NCBI RefSeq assembly: GCF_000447755.1
Contig: NZ_AUNE01000010.1
Coordinates: forward strand, 62,001 to 126,000
From: Bacteriovorax sp. BSW11_IV
GTDB taxonomy: Bacteria; Bdellovibrionota; Bacteriovoracia; Bacteriovoracales; Bacteriovoracaceae
Direction of reading: 5' to 3'
DNA length: 64,000 bases
Shown piece after piece: positions 27,117-36,096 of the stretch. Position numbers and translations under genes: made by a program. Under the pieces are notes generated by a model that did no database searches, was not told the origin of the DNA, and was given only the letters and a program-made list of their open reading frames with translations. Position 1 is the stretch's first letter, and every line of letters starts with the position of its first letter.

Positions 27117-27542
27117 TTGGCCAGAATAAAAATTAAAATACCTTCAAACAAGCTTTTTGAAACTACTTTGAATGTGCGCATTGATGATATCAATTATGGC
27201 AATCACATGAGTAACGATAGCGTCCTGCGCTATGCCCATGAAATTCGCCTACAATTTTTAAAAACTCAAAACTTCAGTGAAATGAATTTTTACCAACAAG
27301 GCCTCATCATGGGTGATGCCGCCGTTGTGTATAAGAGCGAGGCCTTCCACGGCGACAAGCTTAAGGCCACTCTATACATAGACGATATAACAGATTATGG
27401 TTTTGATTTTATCTACAGTCTTGATAACGAACAAACCAATAGACCTGTGGCCATCATAAAAACTGGAATGGTTTTCTTCAATTATACAGAAAGAAAGATT
27501 GCAAAAACGCCTGAGGAATTTAGGACAAAATATGCTATTTAA
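27117..27542 (+). CDS. Hot-dog-fold acyl-CoA thioesterase
   Basis: 141 residues, the size of 4-hydroxybenzoyl-CoA/YbgC-type thioesterases. RIDDINYGNHMSNDSVLRY matches the conserved helix region (usual form D-x-D-x-x-x-H-x-N-N). It hydrolyses an acyl-CoA, possibly in the cytoplasm; the substrate is not identifiable. DHNA-CoA hydrolase in menaquinone synthesis belongs to this fold but I have no specific evidence for it. The start is TTG at 27117 with GGAG six bases upstream. The following gene overlaps by 11 bp. Confidence 0.82.
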   Translation: MARIKIKIPSNKLFETTLNVRIDDINYGNHMSNDSVLRYAHEIRLQFLKTQNFSEMNFYQQGLIMGDAAVVYKSEAFHGDKLKATLYIDDITDYGFDFIYSLDNEQTNRPVAIIKTGMVFFNYTERKIAKTPEEFRTKYAI

Positions 27543-28251
27543 CAGAAAGCTTACACAAGAAAAATACTTAGAACTTCTCGCAAAAACCGATTTTAAAAAA
27601 ACAAATTGGCTCGCAATTGCAAAAAATCAAACTAAAAAAGATGCCTTTATTCATGAACTTTCAATTAATCTTGATGGCGAAGAACAATTGGCCTTAACTT
27701 ATTTAAAAAAAGAATCTGACTGTGAAATCAACTGTTCAGTAAATAAATTCAAAAATAAATTTGGCCTCTTTAGTGACGAGGCCAACCTTGCCCAGAAAAA
27801 TACGGATCTGTTTGTCCATGAACTTTTAGACCTCTACATAAAAAGATATATTCATCTACTAAAAACAAGTGATGAGAAATTGGCCACCGATCCAGCGGGT
27901 GAACAAAAAGGTCATGAGTGGTTAAGAGTGAGTTTTGAAGTTCTAAAAAGGGCGATTGATCACGCTAGTGTTGAAGACGATCTATTATTTGATCCAGTAT
28001 TATTTATGGGTCAAAGGCCAGGAACCAACGAAGAAGTCCTACGCCTTCTTTGTTATAACTTAGATATAAATTATCAATTCCTAAGTGATGGAACTATTCA
28101 CGTACGTGTGTATGATGACAAAAACAAAGAACGTGAAGAAAATAGAAAACCTAGTTTTCATGCAGTGTTCATTGGCATGAAGAACCAGGTTTTCGATGAA
28201 ATGATCAAGCTATTAACTACTGTCGGTCGTGGCCTTGAACATAGAAGTTAA
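27532..28251 (+). CDS. Uncharacterised cytosolic protein
   Basis: 240 residues from ATG 27532, which overlaps the thioesterase end and has AGGA upstream. There is no signal peptide, membrane helix or clear motif; the sequence is rich in Lys and Glu with a conserved-looking DPVLFMGQRPGTNEEVLRLL segment. It is probably co-translated with the thioesterase. The stop shares TTAA with the convergent gene. Confidence 0.62.
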   Translation: MLFNRKLTQEKYLELLAKTDFKKTNWLAIAKNQTKKDAFIHELSINLDGEEQLALTYLKKESDCEINCSVNKFKNKFGLFSDEANLAQKNTDLFVHELLDLYIKRYIHLLKTSDEKLATDPAGEQKGHEWLRVSFEVLKRAIDHASVEDDLLFDPVLFMGQRPGTNEEVLRLLCYNLDINYQFLSDGTIHVRVYDDKNKEREENRKPSFHAVFIGMKNQVFDEMIKLLTTVGRGLEHRS

Positions 28252-29060
28252 GGGCAAGTTAGATCATATTTTTCCATTACAGAACGATACTTTAAACCTA
28301 CTCTCTTATAACTCTCATCTTTAGATGCAAGCAAAGGACAGTAGGTTTTCTTTGTTTGGGCCGCAATTTGTACATCGACAGCACTACTTGATAAAAACTC
28401 AGCAACATCATAAAGGGCCATTGAACTGCCTCGTTGAATAAATTTATTCAAACAATTCATGAGTTGTGTGTTGTCTTTGCGTTTATCAATTAACGTGAGT
28501 ACATTTAGTATATTTGAATTGGTAAAATCACCACAACGCTCGGCCACAAGTTGTGAGCTATTCAAAGCATCGGCCAATAGTAATCCTTCGGCCTGAACTT
28601 CATCATTGGAAATGGCCATAACTTTTTGCAACTGTTCTGGTGTGATGGTCACATCATCATTATATTGGGCCCTTTCACGCAAAAAACTTAAACTTTTAAC
28701 CAATGACCTATGATAACTTCCTTCATTTGGATCATAATAGCGCTCATTTTCTTTAAAATCTTGGCAAGTCTTCTTTAAGAGACAATCACTTAGATTATCC
28801 ACGACTTTAACAACATCAGCTATATCATCAGTGGAAAGGCCATCACTTTTGGCAGAACTTTGATCATCAACTCTATCATTAATTTTTGCAACAATGCTCT
28901 GATCTACTTCTGATGAAACATGATCTTGAATTTTTTTATTTTCACTTTCTTTCATTTCTAATGTTCTTAAATCTGTATCCTGTGGAATAGGAATATCACG
29001 CTTCATATAAAGCAGGGCCGTAATCCCAAGGATAAGAACTAAGCTAAAAAATTTCTTCAC
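28248..29060 (-). CDS. Exported or membrane-anchored protein of unknown function
   Basis: 270 residues. Residues 1-20 are a hydrophobic anchor or signal (FFSLVLILGITALLYM), with no clear cleavage site. A polar, probably disordered linker follows and then a helical domain with four to six cysteines. It starts four bases after the stop of the 708-residue SH3b protein, so the two likely work together. Confidence 0.65.
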   Translation of the reverse strand: MKKFFSLVLILGITALLYMKRDIPIPQDTDLRTLEMKESENKKIQDHVSSEVDQSIVAKINDRVDDQSSAKSDGLSTDDIADVVKVVDNLSDCLLKKTCQDFKENERYYDPNEGSYHRSLVKSLSFLRERAQYNDDVTITPEQLQKVMAISNDEVQAEGLLLADALNSSQLVAERCGDFTNSNILNVLTLIDKRKDNTQLMNCLNKFIQRGSSMALYDVAEFLSSSAVDVQIAAQTKKTYCPLLASKDESYKRVGLKYRSVMEKYDLTCP

Positions 29061-29064
29061 AACT

Positions 29065-31191
29065 TTACTCCAACGCTACGTTTTGCCACACCCAACCTTC
29101 AAAACCATCTTCTGTGACAATGTGATACCATGGATCTCCCCATACAACTTTTTCTATAACAACAACACGATCTCCTCTAGAGAGAACTCTCCCAGTCCAG
29201 GCCCCTCGTTTATATGTGGTACGAATTTTGACACCACTTGAAATCGTTCCGTACTGAAGGTTTTCTTCAACTTTCTCTTCTGCCTTAGTACTCTCTTTTT
29301 CTACGACAAAATCGGCCCAAACATAAGCGACAGAATCTTTGGCACAATCTGCACTTGAGAGTTCATTAAATAGATCTGAATGAACTTTATAAAAACCATT
29401 TATGACTTCTTTATCCACAATCTCAACTGTAACAACCTTTCCACCAAGATCACTTGTATTTCCACATCGATTATAAGAAACAATCTCTGGAGAATAGCGC
29501 AAGTTTATATTGCGTCCTTTCAGGATATAAACTTTACTCTCCTCACTCTTTGCGGGAAGGGCCCCTTCTTCATCAACGACGATTGTCGCCTCTGGTTCAT
29601 ACTCTTGAACGATTGGCGCCTCATTAACAACATCATTAACTTCTGGTTCAGGATCATGTTTAGCAATGACCTCTGGCCTAATCTCATTTTCTTCAGAATT
29701 GTTCTCATCAGAATTATTGTCTGGAGTTAGCGCCTGCCCTTCTTCATACTTTTCATCAAGGTAATCTTGATAATTTGTCACGAGGACTTGATCAAGATAT
29801 TGGCGTTTATTTGTTTTGTTTTTAACGTTTGTAATCAACTCGTCAAGGGCCTTACGCTCAATACTGGATTCTGGTAAGAACTTGTGCATATAGCTATTTT
29901 CATTATAAAAGAAGCTCACAAGATTGTTGAAAAAATGCCAATCATTTTCTTTAAAACGACAGGCAAAAGAATTTAAATCAATATTTGCATCGAGTGAATT
30001 TGTCTCATATTCAGTGATGAGTTTAATGAGCGCTTTATCATTTGATTGAAATGTATAATTATACTCATTATAAATTTTCTTATCCTCGGCCGAGGCACTA
30101 CCAGAGCTCATCTTCCCTACAGCAGAAGTATAATTGTTATAAATATGTTTTAAACAACTCATACTTCCAATAAAGCGACACGCTCTTTGATCAAAATGAC
30201 CACCATTATAATTTGACCATGTTCCACGAACGAGATTCAAATGATTGAGACCATTTTTCCCTTGAAAACAAGAGAGATATTTATTTGTTTTGTAATCTGA
30301 AGCATTTCTATTAAATGATTTATAAAGAAGGGAAACCCCCTCTGAAATAATCAAATTCGTGCTCAGAATGGAACCTCTTTCAAAGGGACCAGGATTGGCC
30401 TTCATATTGAACATCATAATTCCAACGTCATTATAGTCATATGAAAAAAGAAGCTGCTTAAATTCTCCTGCACTATCACATGGAACAAAAATATCAGAAC
30501 GATTAATCAGGCCTTTGAATTTTGAACTTGCACTCCACAAAGCGTTACTGCCGCCTGTAATTAATTTATTCAACTCTTTAATGCTTTTATCTTTTGCCTT
30601 AATAAGTGAATTTAATCGTGCGGCCTCGGCTCGATTTCTTCTATTATCTTCACGTGACATTTTCTTTTTATATTCTTCATTCACAAAATTTAGATCATAG
30701 CGATACGAATCCACTTCTTTTTGCAGTAAATCTTTTTCAGCTTTAATTGCAGTGATGGCCTCTTCTTTTGTTTTATGGGCAACGACTCCATTTGTTTTCA
30801 CAGAGCACTGCTCACTATCTCGTTGTCTTAGATGAACATAGCGTGATTCGTGATAAGGAACCATGGCCGCAGTTAATAAGAATGTATTATATGTTTGATA
30901 GACATTATCATTTGGATAGTACCAATCTTTTTTTGCAAGCTTGTCAGCTGCTTGAATAAGAAGACCAAAGACTCGTTTCATGTAACGACCTTCATCATCT
31001 CGACGCTCAATTGGCCCTTCTATGGCCTCATGTTTATCATTTAATGAGAAATAGATGGAATCGGGAAAATAATCTGGAAATGTACGAGTGGAAACAGAAG
31101 CAAGACCTCTGAAGTTTTCGACATTTGAAAAATAGACAATGCTAGTGCAAATGCTTAGGACAGCTATAATAAGTGTGGTTTTAAATTTCAT
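29065..31191 (-). CDS. Large exported protein with C-terminal SH3b domains
   Basis: About 708 residues from ATG 31191, which has GGAG six bases upstream. N-terminal signal peptide or anchor (LIIAVLSICTSIVYF), then a domain of about 400 residues with several cysteines and a coiled-coil stretch near residues 140-195. A Glu-rich linker follows, then two SH3b-like units (residues about 565-630 and 640-708, the last with SSGVKIRTTYKRGAWTG and EGWVWQNVALE). SH3b domains commonly bind peptidoglycan, and the N-terminal domain could be lysozyme-like (PYHESRYVHLRQ, TNGVVAH), although this is unproven. Operon with the gene downstream. Confidence 0.75.
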   Translation of the reverse strand: MKFKTTLIIAVLSICTSIVYFSNVENFRGLASVSTRTFPDYFPDSIYFSLNDKHEAIEGPIERRDDEGRYMKRVFGLLIQAADKLAKKDWYYPNDNVYQTYNTFLLTAAMVPYHESRYVHLRQRDSEQCSVKTNGVVAHKTKEEAITAIKAEKDLLQKEVDSYRYDLNFVNEEYKKKMSREDNRRNRAEAARLNSLIKAKDKSIKELNKLITGGSNALWSASSKFKGLINRSDIFVPCDSAGEFKQLLFSYDYNDVGIMMFNMKANPGPFERGSILSTNLIISEGVSLLYKSFNRNASDYKTNKYLSCFQGKNGLNHLNLVRGTWSNYNGGHFDQRACRFIGSMSCLKHIYNNYTSAVGKMSSGSASAEDKKIYNEYNYTFQSNDKALIKLITEYETNSLDANIDLNSFACRFKENDWHFFNNLVSFFYNENSYMHKFLPESSIERKALDELITNVKNKTNKRQYLDQVLVTNYQDYLDEKYEEGQALTPDNNSDENNSEENEIRPEVIAKHDPEPEVNDVVNEAPIVQEYEPEATIVVDEEGALPAKSEESKVYILKGRNINLRYSPEIVSYNRCGNTSDLGGKVVTVEIVDKEVINGFYKVHSDLFNELSSADCAKDSVAYVWADFVVEKESTKAEEKVEENLQYGTISSGVKIRTTYKRGAWTGRVLSRGDRVVVIEKVVWGDPWYHIVTEDGFEGWVWQNVALE

Positions 31192-31270
31192 AAAATTCTC
31201 CACCACACTTGTCGGTTATTTCAAATATTGGCCTAAAGATAAGACCATAAAATACCGTATTTTTAGATAC

Positions 31271-31951
31271 TTACTTTATATCGAAAGTAACTTCCACGGC
31301 CGCGCTAATACCAACACTCCCCCCTTCAATCACTGGGGCAGCAGACATGGCCTTGGCCTCGAAATGCATTGGTCTTGGGGCCGGAGTTGAATAAGCGCCT
31401 TCTTTTATTTCTTTTACATCGCCTATTTTTTTATTGGCCTTAAGGGCCAGCGCCTTGGCCTTACTAAGAGCATTTTCATAAGCAAGCTCCAGTGCCATGA
31501 CTTTTAACTTCTCTTCTTTACTTGTAGAAAAACGAATATTGTAAATTTCAGTAACTCCACTATCAGTTAAAAAATTAATAATAGCTGATACATTTTCAAG
31601 ATTTGCGATTTTTATCGCCACTTCATTTTGAATCTCCATACCAGAAAATTCTGGGGCCTTATCACGAGGGTAAGTAAAGCGAGGGATTAAATTATATGAG
31701 CTCGTCACAATATCTTTGTCGTGTAATGAATATTTTTTACGAAGACCTTTTGTAATCTTTTTCATAATTGTCGCATTTTCTTCTTGGGCCTTCATCGCCT
31801 CTTTGCTTTTTGTGGTTACTTTAAAAGTGAGTGCCGCTTGATCAGGATCGGAGCTCGCCACACCATCACCTTTGACAGTAATTGAGTCCGCAAAAGACGT
31901 AAAAGTAAGTCCCAGAAGCACTAAAGCACAGATAAAAGATCTATTTCTCAT
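31271..31951 (-). CDS. Exported SIMPL-domain protein
   Basis: About 226 residues of the SIMPL (DUF541) family, found in the periplasm or outer membrane of many bacteria. Signal peptide ending FTSFA, then the family start ITVKGDGVASSDPDQAALTF, and a conserved block ALSKAKALALKANKKIGDVK. The molecular role of this family is poorly defined. The ATG at 31951 has GAGGT five bases upstream. It is divergent from the peroxidase gene. Confidence 0.88.
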   Translation of the reverse strand: MRNRSFICALVLLGLTFTSFADSITVKGDGVASSDPDQAALTFKVTTKSKEAMKAQEENATIMKKITKGLRKKYSLHDKDIVTSSYNLIPRFTYPRDKAPEFSGMEIQNEVAIKIANLENVSAIINFLTDSGVTEIYNIRFSTSKEEKLKVMALELAYENALSKAKALALKANKKIGDVKEIKEGAYSTPAPRPMHFEAKAMSAAPVIEGGSVGISAAVEVTFDIK

Positions 31952-31977
31952 GATTAACCTCATTAAATTTTGAAAAA

Positions 31978-32008
31978 GTTTGACACATCAAACTCTATTC
32001 TCTTTAAT
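31978..32008 (+). promoter_or_regulatory. Promoter and overlapping inverted repeat of the di-haem peroxidase gene
   Basis: TTGACA (31980-31985), 17-bp spacer, TTTAAT (32003-32008): a near-consensus sigma-70 promoter. The perfect inverted repeat GTTTGA-CACA-TCAAAC (31978-31993) covers the -35 box, so a dimeric repressor could block it. Confidence 0.65.
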
Positions 32009-32038
32009 ATATTGTCCCTTAGAGAGAGAGTTTTTAAA

Positions 32039-33331
32039 ATGAAAATTTTTGTCATCTTAGTCATTTTTATGTCCATGACTTGTAAACTTGCCCTCGGTGC
32101 TAGTGCCACTGACGAGAAGTTGCGTCATTATATCAAACAATTTCGATTCAAGGCCGTGGAGCCAATGAACGACAAGAATGATCAAATCTATGAGTTAGGT
32201 GAAAAACTTTTCTTCGACAACAGATTGAGTGGAAATAACAATATTAGCTGTGCCACATGTCATCATCCAGACCTTGCAAGCGCAGACGCTCTCCCACTTT
32301 CAATTGGAGAGGGAGCACAAGGATTAGGAAAAGAGCGAATTGTAACAGATTCTCTGCAAATTATTCCAAGAAACTCTCCTGATCTTTTTAATAAAGGACA
32401 CGAAGATATCACAAGACTCTTTTGGGATGGACGTGTTTCCTTTGATCCAGACACTTGGGAATATGAAACTCCAGAAGAGGCCTTAAATGGAGAGGCACCA
32501 CAAAGAGAAGATATCACCAGCGTACTAGATGGAGCTTTATCGGCCCAGGCGCTTTTCCCACTTTTATCTCATGAAGAAATGAGAGGGAAAAAAGGCGACA
32601 ACCCCATCGCGGATGCAAAAACAAATCTCGAAGCTTGGCAATTAATTACAGAAAAAATTCTTGAAAATAACGAATACAAAACTCTTTTTGCCAAGGCCTT
32701 TAATCATCCTGAGCAATACAATATTGGTCATATCGGTCGAGCACTGGCCGAATTCATTCGCTACAGGTTTCAAGTTACGCAAACTCCCTGGGATAAATAT
32801 ATACGTGGTGATGATACTGCAATGACTGAATCACAAAAATTAGGGGCCATCGTATTTGTTGAAAGAGGTCGCTGTATCTTATGTCACAACGGGGCCCATC
32901 TAACGAATGAATCATTTCAAAATATCGCAGCACCACAAATTGGACCAGGAAAAGATATTTTCAATAATGACGAAGGACGCTTTCTCATTACAGGTAGGGC
33001 CAAAGATAAGTATATGTTCAAGGTTCCTCCCCTTAGGAATGTGGCCAAAACAGCTCCCTATTTTCACAGTGGTGTCTATACAACTTTAGAACAAGTTATT
33101 GAACACTACGAAAAAGGCGTTAATGCCCTAGATGATTACGATCAGATGATGATTAACAATCTTTATCGTACAAATTACGTTGAAAATCTTTTTGTAGAGA
33201 CAAATCAATACAGACTCTTTAGAAAAAAAGAAGGGGCCCATCCCGCAATGCAAGCAAGGGCCATCAGACTAAATCCAGATGAACGATCATATCTCCTGGA
33301 ATTTTTGAAATTTGGACTTACTGAAAATTAA
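32039..33331 (+). CDS. Di-haem cytochrome c peroxidase/MauG-family protein
   Basis: About 430 residues from ATG 32039 (GAGAG upstream), with a signal peptide (MKIFVILVIFMSMTCKLALG). Two haem c motifs: CATCHH near residue 75 and CILCHNG near 283. The flanking features (GRALAEFIRYRF, KVPPLRNVAKTAPYFHSG with a second haem ligand) fit the bacterial di-haem peroxidase family. It acts in the periplasm, reducing hydrogen peroxide with electrons from small cytochromes or oxidising another substrate, as in MauG. The stop overlaps the convergent coiled-coil gene by 4 bp. Confidence 0.9.
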   Translation: MKIFVILVIFMSMTCKLALGASATDEKLRHYIKQFRFKAVEPMNDKNDQIYELGEKLFFDNRLSGNNNISCATCHHPDLASADALPLSIGEGAQGLGKERIVTDSLQIIPRNSPDLFNKGHEDITRLFWDGRVSFDPDTWEYETPEEALNGEAPQREDITSVLDGALSAQALFPLLSHEEMRGKKGDNPIADAKTNLEAWQLITEKILENNEYKTLFAKAFNHPEQYNIGHIGRALAEFIRYRFQVTQTPWDKYIRGDDTAMTESQKLGAIVFVERGRCILCHNGAHLTNESFQNIAAPQIGPGKDIFNNDEGRFLITGRAKDKYMFKVPPLRNVAKTAPYFHSGVYTTLEQVIEHYEKGVNALDDYDQMMINNLYRTNYVENLFVETNQYRLFRKKEGAHPAMQARAIRLNPDERSYLLEFLKFGLTEN

Positions 33332-33891
33332 ACTTTGAATCGCTTAACGAGAGACTTTAAATCGCCTTGATGTTTCTCGTTAATCTCATTAATACGCTCT
33401 TCGAAGCCTTCGCGCATTGATTCAGCTCGTTCGTCAGACAATTCTCGTTGTTTTACTAAACGTTCTTCATAACGGGCCTTCAAATCGGCCAAATCACGGT
33501 CTTTACCAGCAACAACATTATTAAATGATTTAGTTATTGTTTCTATTTCTTGTTGAAATTTTTCATGCATATCACGGCGCTCTTTTTCAAATTGCTTCGT
33601 GATTTCCACTTTTTCTTTAGCATTATTTTCTTTGATATGCTCAACGTTTTGTTTCATATCCTTAGCAGCACGATCAATATTTACTGAGAAAGATTTTTCA
33701 ATATCTTTTTTCTCGTTTGAATAGGCAGTCTCTAAGCGATCAACACGGTCATTAGCAGCCGTTTCTTTGGCCTCAAGTGTTTCATCTTGATTCTTTCTAA
33801 GTTCGTCGATTTGCTCACGACGAGTGGCCTCCATTTTCTGAAGTCTTTGATTATAGTAGTGGCTATTTTGTTCAATGGCATTTGTGCTCAT
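33328..33891 (-). CDS. Coiled-coil protein of unknown function
   Basis: 187 residues, nearly all charged heptad-like helix with many Glu, Lys and Arg. It contains no cysteine and no signal peptide, so it should be a cytoplasmic rod-shaped protein. It starts MSTNAIEQNSHYYNQRLQ. It could be a structural or scaffold protein; no family recognised. Confidence 0.65.
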   Translation of the reverse strand: MSTNAIEQNSHYYNQRLQKMEATRREQIDELRKNQDETLEAKETAANDRVDRLETAYSNEKKDIEKSFSVNIDRAAKDMKQNVEHIKENNAKEKVEITKQFEKERRDMHEKFQQEIETITKSFNNVVAGKDRDLADLKARYEERLVKQRELSDERAESMREGFEERINEINEKHQGDLKSLVKRFKV

Positions 33892-33967
33892 AGATTCCTT
33901 CCTTTACTCTTAATAGAATACCCACCTTTGAGCACAGAAGAAATTGTGAAGAATTTTCCGAGGGGAC

Positions 33968-34687
33968 CTAAGGAGTAAAGAGAATCTGCAAGCTATGAAT
34001 AAAACGATCAAAGTCCCCTTTTGCCATAGTCTTTTCGTCAACAATCAAATGATGAAATTTATTATCGAGGGCCTTTTTTAAGAGAACTAAATTCGTTACG
34101 TTCTTTTCAATGACTTTCGCATCCACAAGCTCATCCTTCAAATCGATGGCAACCAGAGCTTTTTTGGAATCTAGCTGCGAATAATTAAAACGATTATTTA
34201 ACTCGCATAAACCCTCATAGGCCGTTCGAGTTGTTTCATCGTGCAGTCTATATTCTTTATAATTGCGACTTTTTAAATCATGCCAGAAAGGAATTTTCGC
34301 CATTAGACAAATAAGTTTCGGGGCCAATTTCAAAGAAAATGCTGGCGAGAGGTAGACAATTTTTTCAAAACGCTGTGACGACGGGTTAAACAAAAGCGCC
34401 CCAAGAGATTGAGCGATAAGAAAGAGCTTCGATTCACTATGATCAAATTTCTTGAAGAATTGATCGCGCTCATTTTCCCAATCAGCAACGCTTCCTTTAT
34501 TATAATCAATATTGAAATACTCGTAAGAGAAGTTATCTCCAAGGGCCTTCTCTATTTCAGAAAATTTTTGAACATTGAAATTTAAACCTGGAACAAAGAC
34601 AACTATATTTTTTGCCAATGTCAATTCACAGAAAAAAAACAAAAAAAAGGCCCCAAGAATTTGGGGCCAATATTTTTTAGAAATCAC
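33968..34687 (-). CDS. Exported alpha/beta-hydrolase-like protein
   Basis: About 240 residues if translation starts at GTG 34687, overlapping the end of asnS by 11 bp. This start gives a good Sec signal peptide (ISKKYW, then a Phe-rich core, ending LTLA). The mature part has VVFVPGLNF, nucleophile elbow IAQSLGALL, and a C-terminal HHLIVDE His, so it is probably an active serine hydrolase. The signal-peptide codons are the same DNA as the asnS terminator. A longer frame to 34723 lacks a ribosome-binding site. Confidence 0.7.
   Translation of the reverse strand: MISKKYWPQILGAFFLFFFCELTLAKNIVVFVPGLNFNVQKFSEIEKALGDNFSYEYFNIDYNKGSVADWENERDQFFKKFDHSESKLFLIAQSLGALLFNPSSQRFEKIVYLSPAFSLKLAPKLICLMAKIPFWHDLKSRNYKEYRLHDETTRTAYEGLCELNNRFNYSQLDSKKALVAIDLKDELVDAKVIEKNVTNLVLLKKALDNKFHHLIVDEKTMAKGDFDRFIHSLQILFTP
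34640..34669 (-). terminator. asnS terminator that also encodes a signal peptide
   Basis: Perfect 8-bp stem GGCCCCAA (34649-34656) / TTGGGGCC (34661-34668), loop GAAT. On the minus strand it is followed by eight T. The same bases encode the hydrophobic core of the next gene's signal peptide. Confidence 0.9.
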
Positions 34688-36077
34688 AACTTTTTGGAGT
34701 TCTTGGGAAAGCAATAACATCACGGATATTGCTCATACCAGTAATATACATAATCGCTCTTTCAAAACCAAGACCGAAACCAGCATGTGGAACAGAACCG
34801 TAACGTCTAAGGTCTAAGTACCACCAGTAACCAGACTTATCCATTCCATCCTTATCCATACGAGCAATAAGCTTATCGATATCTTCTTCACGCTGAGAAC
34901 CACCAATAATCTCACCAATTCCTGGTACAAGAACGTCCATAGCACGAACTGTTTTACCATCATCGTTTTGCTTCATGTAGAAGGCCTTAAATCCTGCAGG
35001 ATAATTTGTAACGATAACAGGACGCTGGAAGTGCTTTTCAGTTAAGTATCTTTCATGCTCTGTTTGAAGCTCATCACCCCAGTTTGTTGGGTATTCAAAC
35101 TTCACTCCACTTTTTGAAAGAATTTCAATGGCCTCAGTATAAGTAATTTTTAAGAATTCTGAATCGCGAACGTTTTCAAGAATATCTTTATGAGTCGCAT
35201 CCACATCAGAAAAAGGAAGTTTCCAGATAAAATCTAGCTCATGCGAACACTTATTAAGGGCATGTGAAACAAGATGTTTAATATAATCGGCCGCAAGATC
35301 TGCAATTTCATCAAGATCAGCAAAGGCGACTTCTGGCTCGATCATCCAAAACTCAGACAAGTGTCTTTTCGTATTTGAGTTTTCTGATCTAAAAGTTGGA
35401 CCAAAAGTATAAATGGCACCAAGACCTAGAGCATGACACTCACCTTCAAGCTGACCTGTAACGGCTAAGCTTACTTCTTTACCAAAATAGTCTTTAGAGT
35501 AATCAATATTGCCTTTATCAGTTTTTGGAGGATTTTCCATATTAAGAGTTGTTACTTTGAACATCTCTCCTGCACCTTCTCCATCAACTGCTGTGATGAT
35601 TGGCGAGTTTAGGTAGTAGAATCCGCGATTAGAGAAAAATTCATGTGTGGCCATAGCAAGTTCGTGACGAATGCGAAAAATGGCACCAAAAAGATTTGTT
35701 CTTGCTCTAAAGTGAGCGTTATCTCTTAAAAACTCAAGTGAAGAAGCCTTCTTTTGAAGAGGATACCCTTCTCCAGCTGCACCGATAACTTCGGCAGAGA
35801 AGGCCTGCATTTCGATGGCCTGCCCCTTACCACCAGACTTAACAACAAGTCCTGTAATAGCGACAGATGATCCTGTAAGAAGCGCACTGATTTCACTATA
35901 ATTCTCTAGAGAAGCATCAACAACAACTTGCATACTATCAAGATGCGTTCCATCGTTGACTACTAGAAATGAAAAAGCTTTTGAATTTCTAACTGAGCGA
36001 ATCCAGCCTTTAATTGTTACTGTTTCACCAACTGGGTTTGTTTCAAATAATTTTTTAATTGCAATTCTTGAACTCAT
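34677..36077 (-). CDS. asnS: Asparaginyl-tRNA synthetase
   Basis: Charges tRNA(Asn). 466 residues from ATG 36077 (GGAG upstream), the same length as the E. coli enzyme. The N-terminal OB fold (GWIRSVRNSKAFSFL) and class II catalytic core are clear: motif 2 near TFRSENSNTKRHLSEFWMIEPE and motif 3 GFGLGFERAIMYITG. Presence of AsnRS means Asn-tRNA need not be made by the amidotransferase route. It is 19 bp downstream of the PfkB kinase gene. Confidence 0.97.
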   Translation of the reverse strand: MSSRIAIKKLFETNPVGETVTIKGWIRSVRNSKAFSFLVVNDGTHLDSMQVVVDASLENYSEISALLTGSSVAITGLVVKSGGKGQAIEMQAFSAEVIGAAGEGYPLQKKASSLEFLRDNAHFRARTNLFGAIFRIRHELAMATHEFFSNRGFYYLNSPIITAVDGEGAGEMFKVTTLNMENPPKTDKGNIDYSKDYFGKEVSLAVTGQLEGECHALGLGAIYTFGPTFRSENSNTKRHLSEFWMIEPEVAFADLDEIADLAADYIKHLVSHALNKCSHELDFIWKLPFSDVDATHKDILENVRDSEFLKITYTEAIEILSKSGVKFEYPTNWGDELQTEHERYLTEKHFQRPVIVTNYPAGFKAFYMKQNDDGKTVRAMDVLVPGIGEIIGGSQREEDIDKLIARMDKDGMDKSGYWWYLDLRRYGSVPHAGFGLGFERAIMYITGMSNIRDVIAFPRTPKSCDF

Positions 36078-36096
36078 TGAATCGTTCTCCAAATAT

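Noticed and set aside
29380-29730. 116-codon plus-strand ORF
   Set aside because: It lies within the 708-residue SH3b protein gene in antisense and has no start signal or domain.
31978-31993. FNR box at the peroxidase promoter
   Set aside because: TTGA and TCAA halves are four bases apart instead of six, so the classical FNR spacing is not met.
33340-33390. Inverted repeat TTAACGAGA/TCTCGTTAA
   Set aside because: It lies in the coding region of the coiled-coil gene, has a 21-base loop and no T-tract; probably a coding coincidence.
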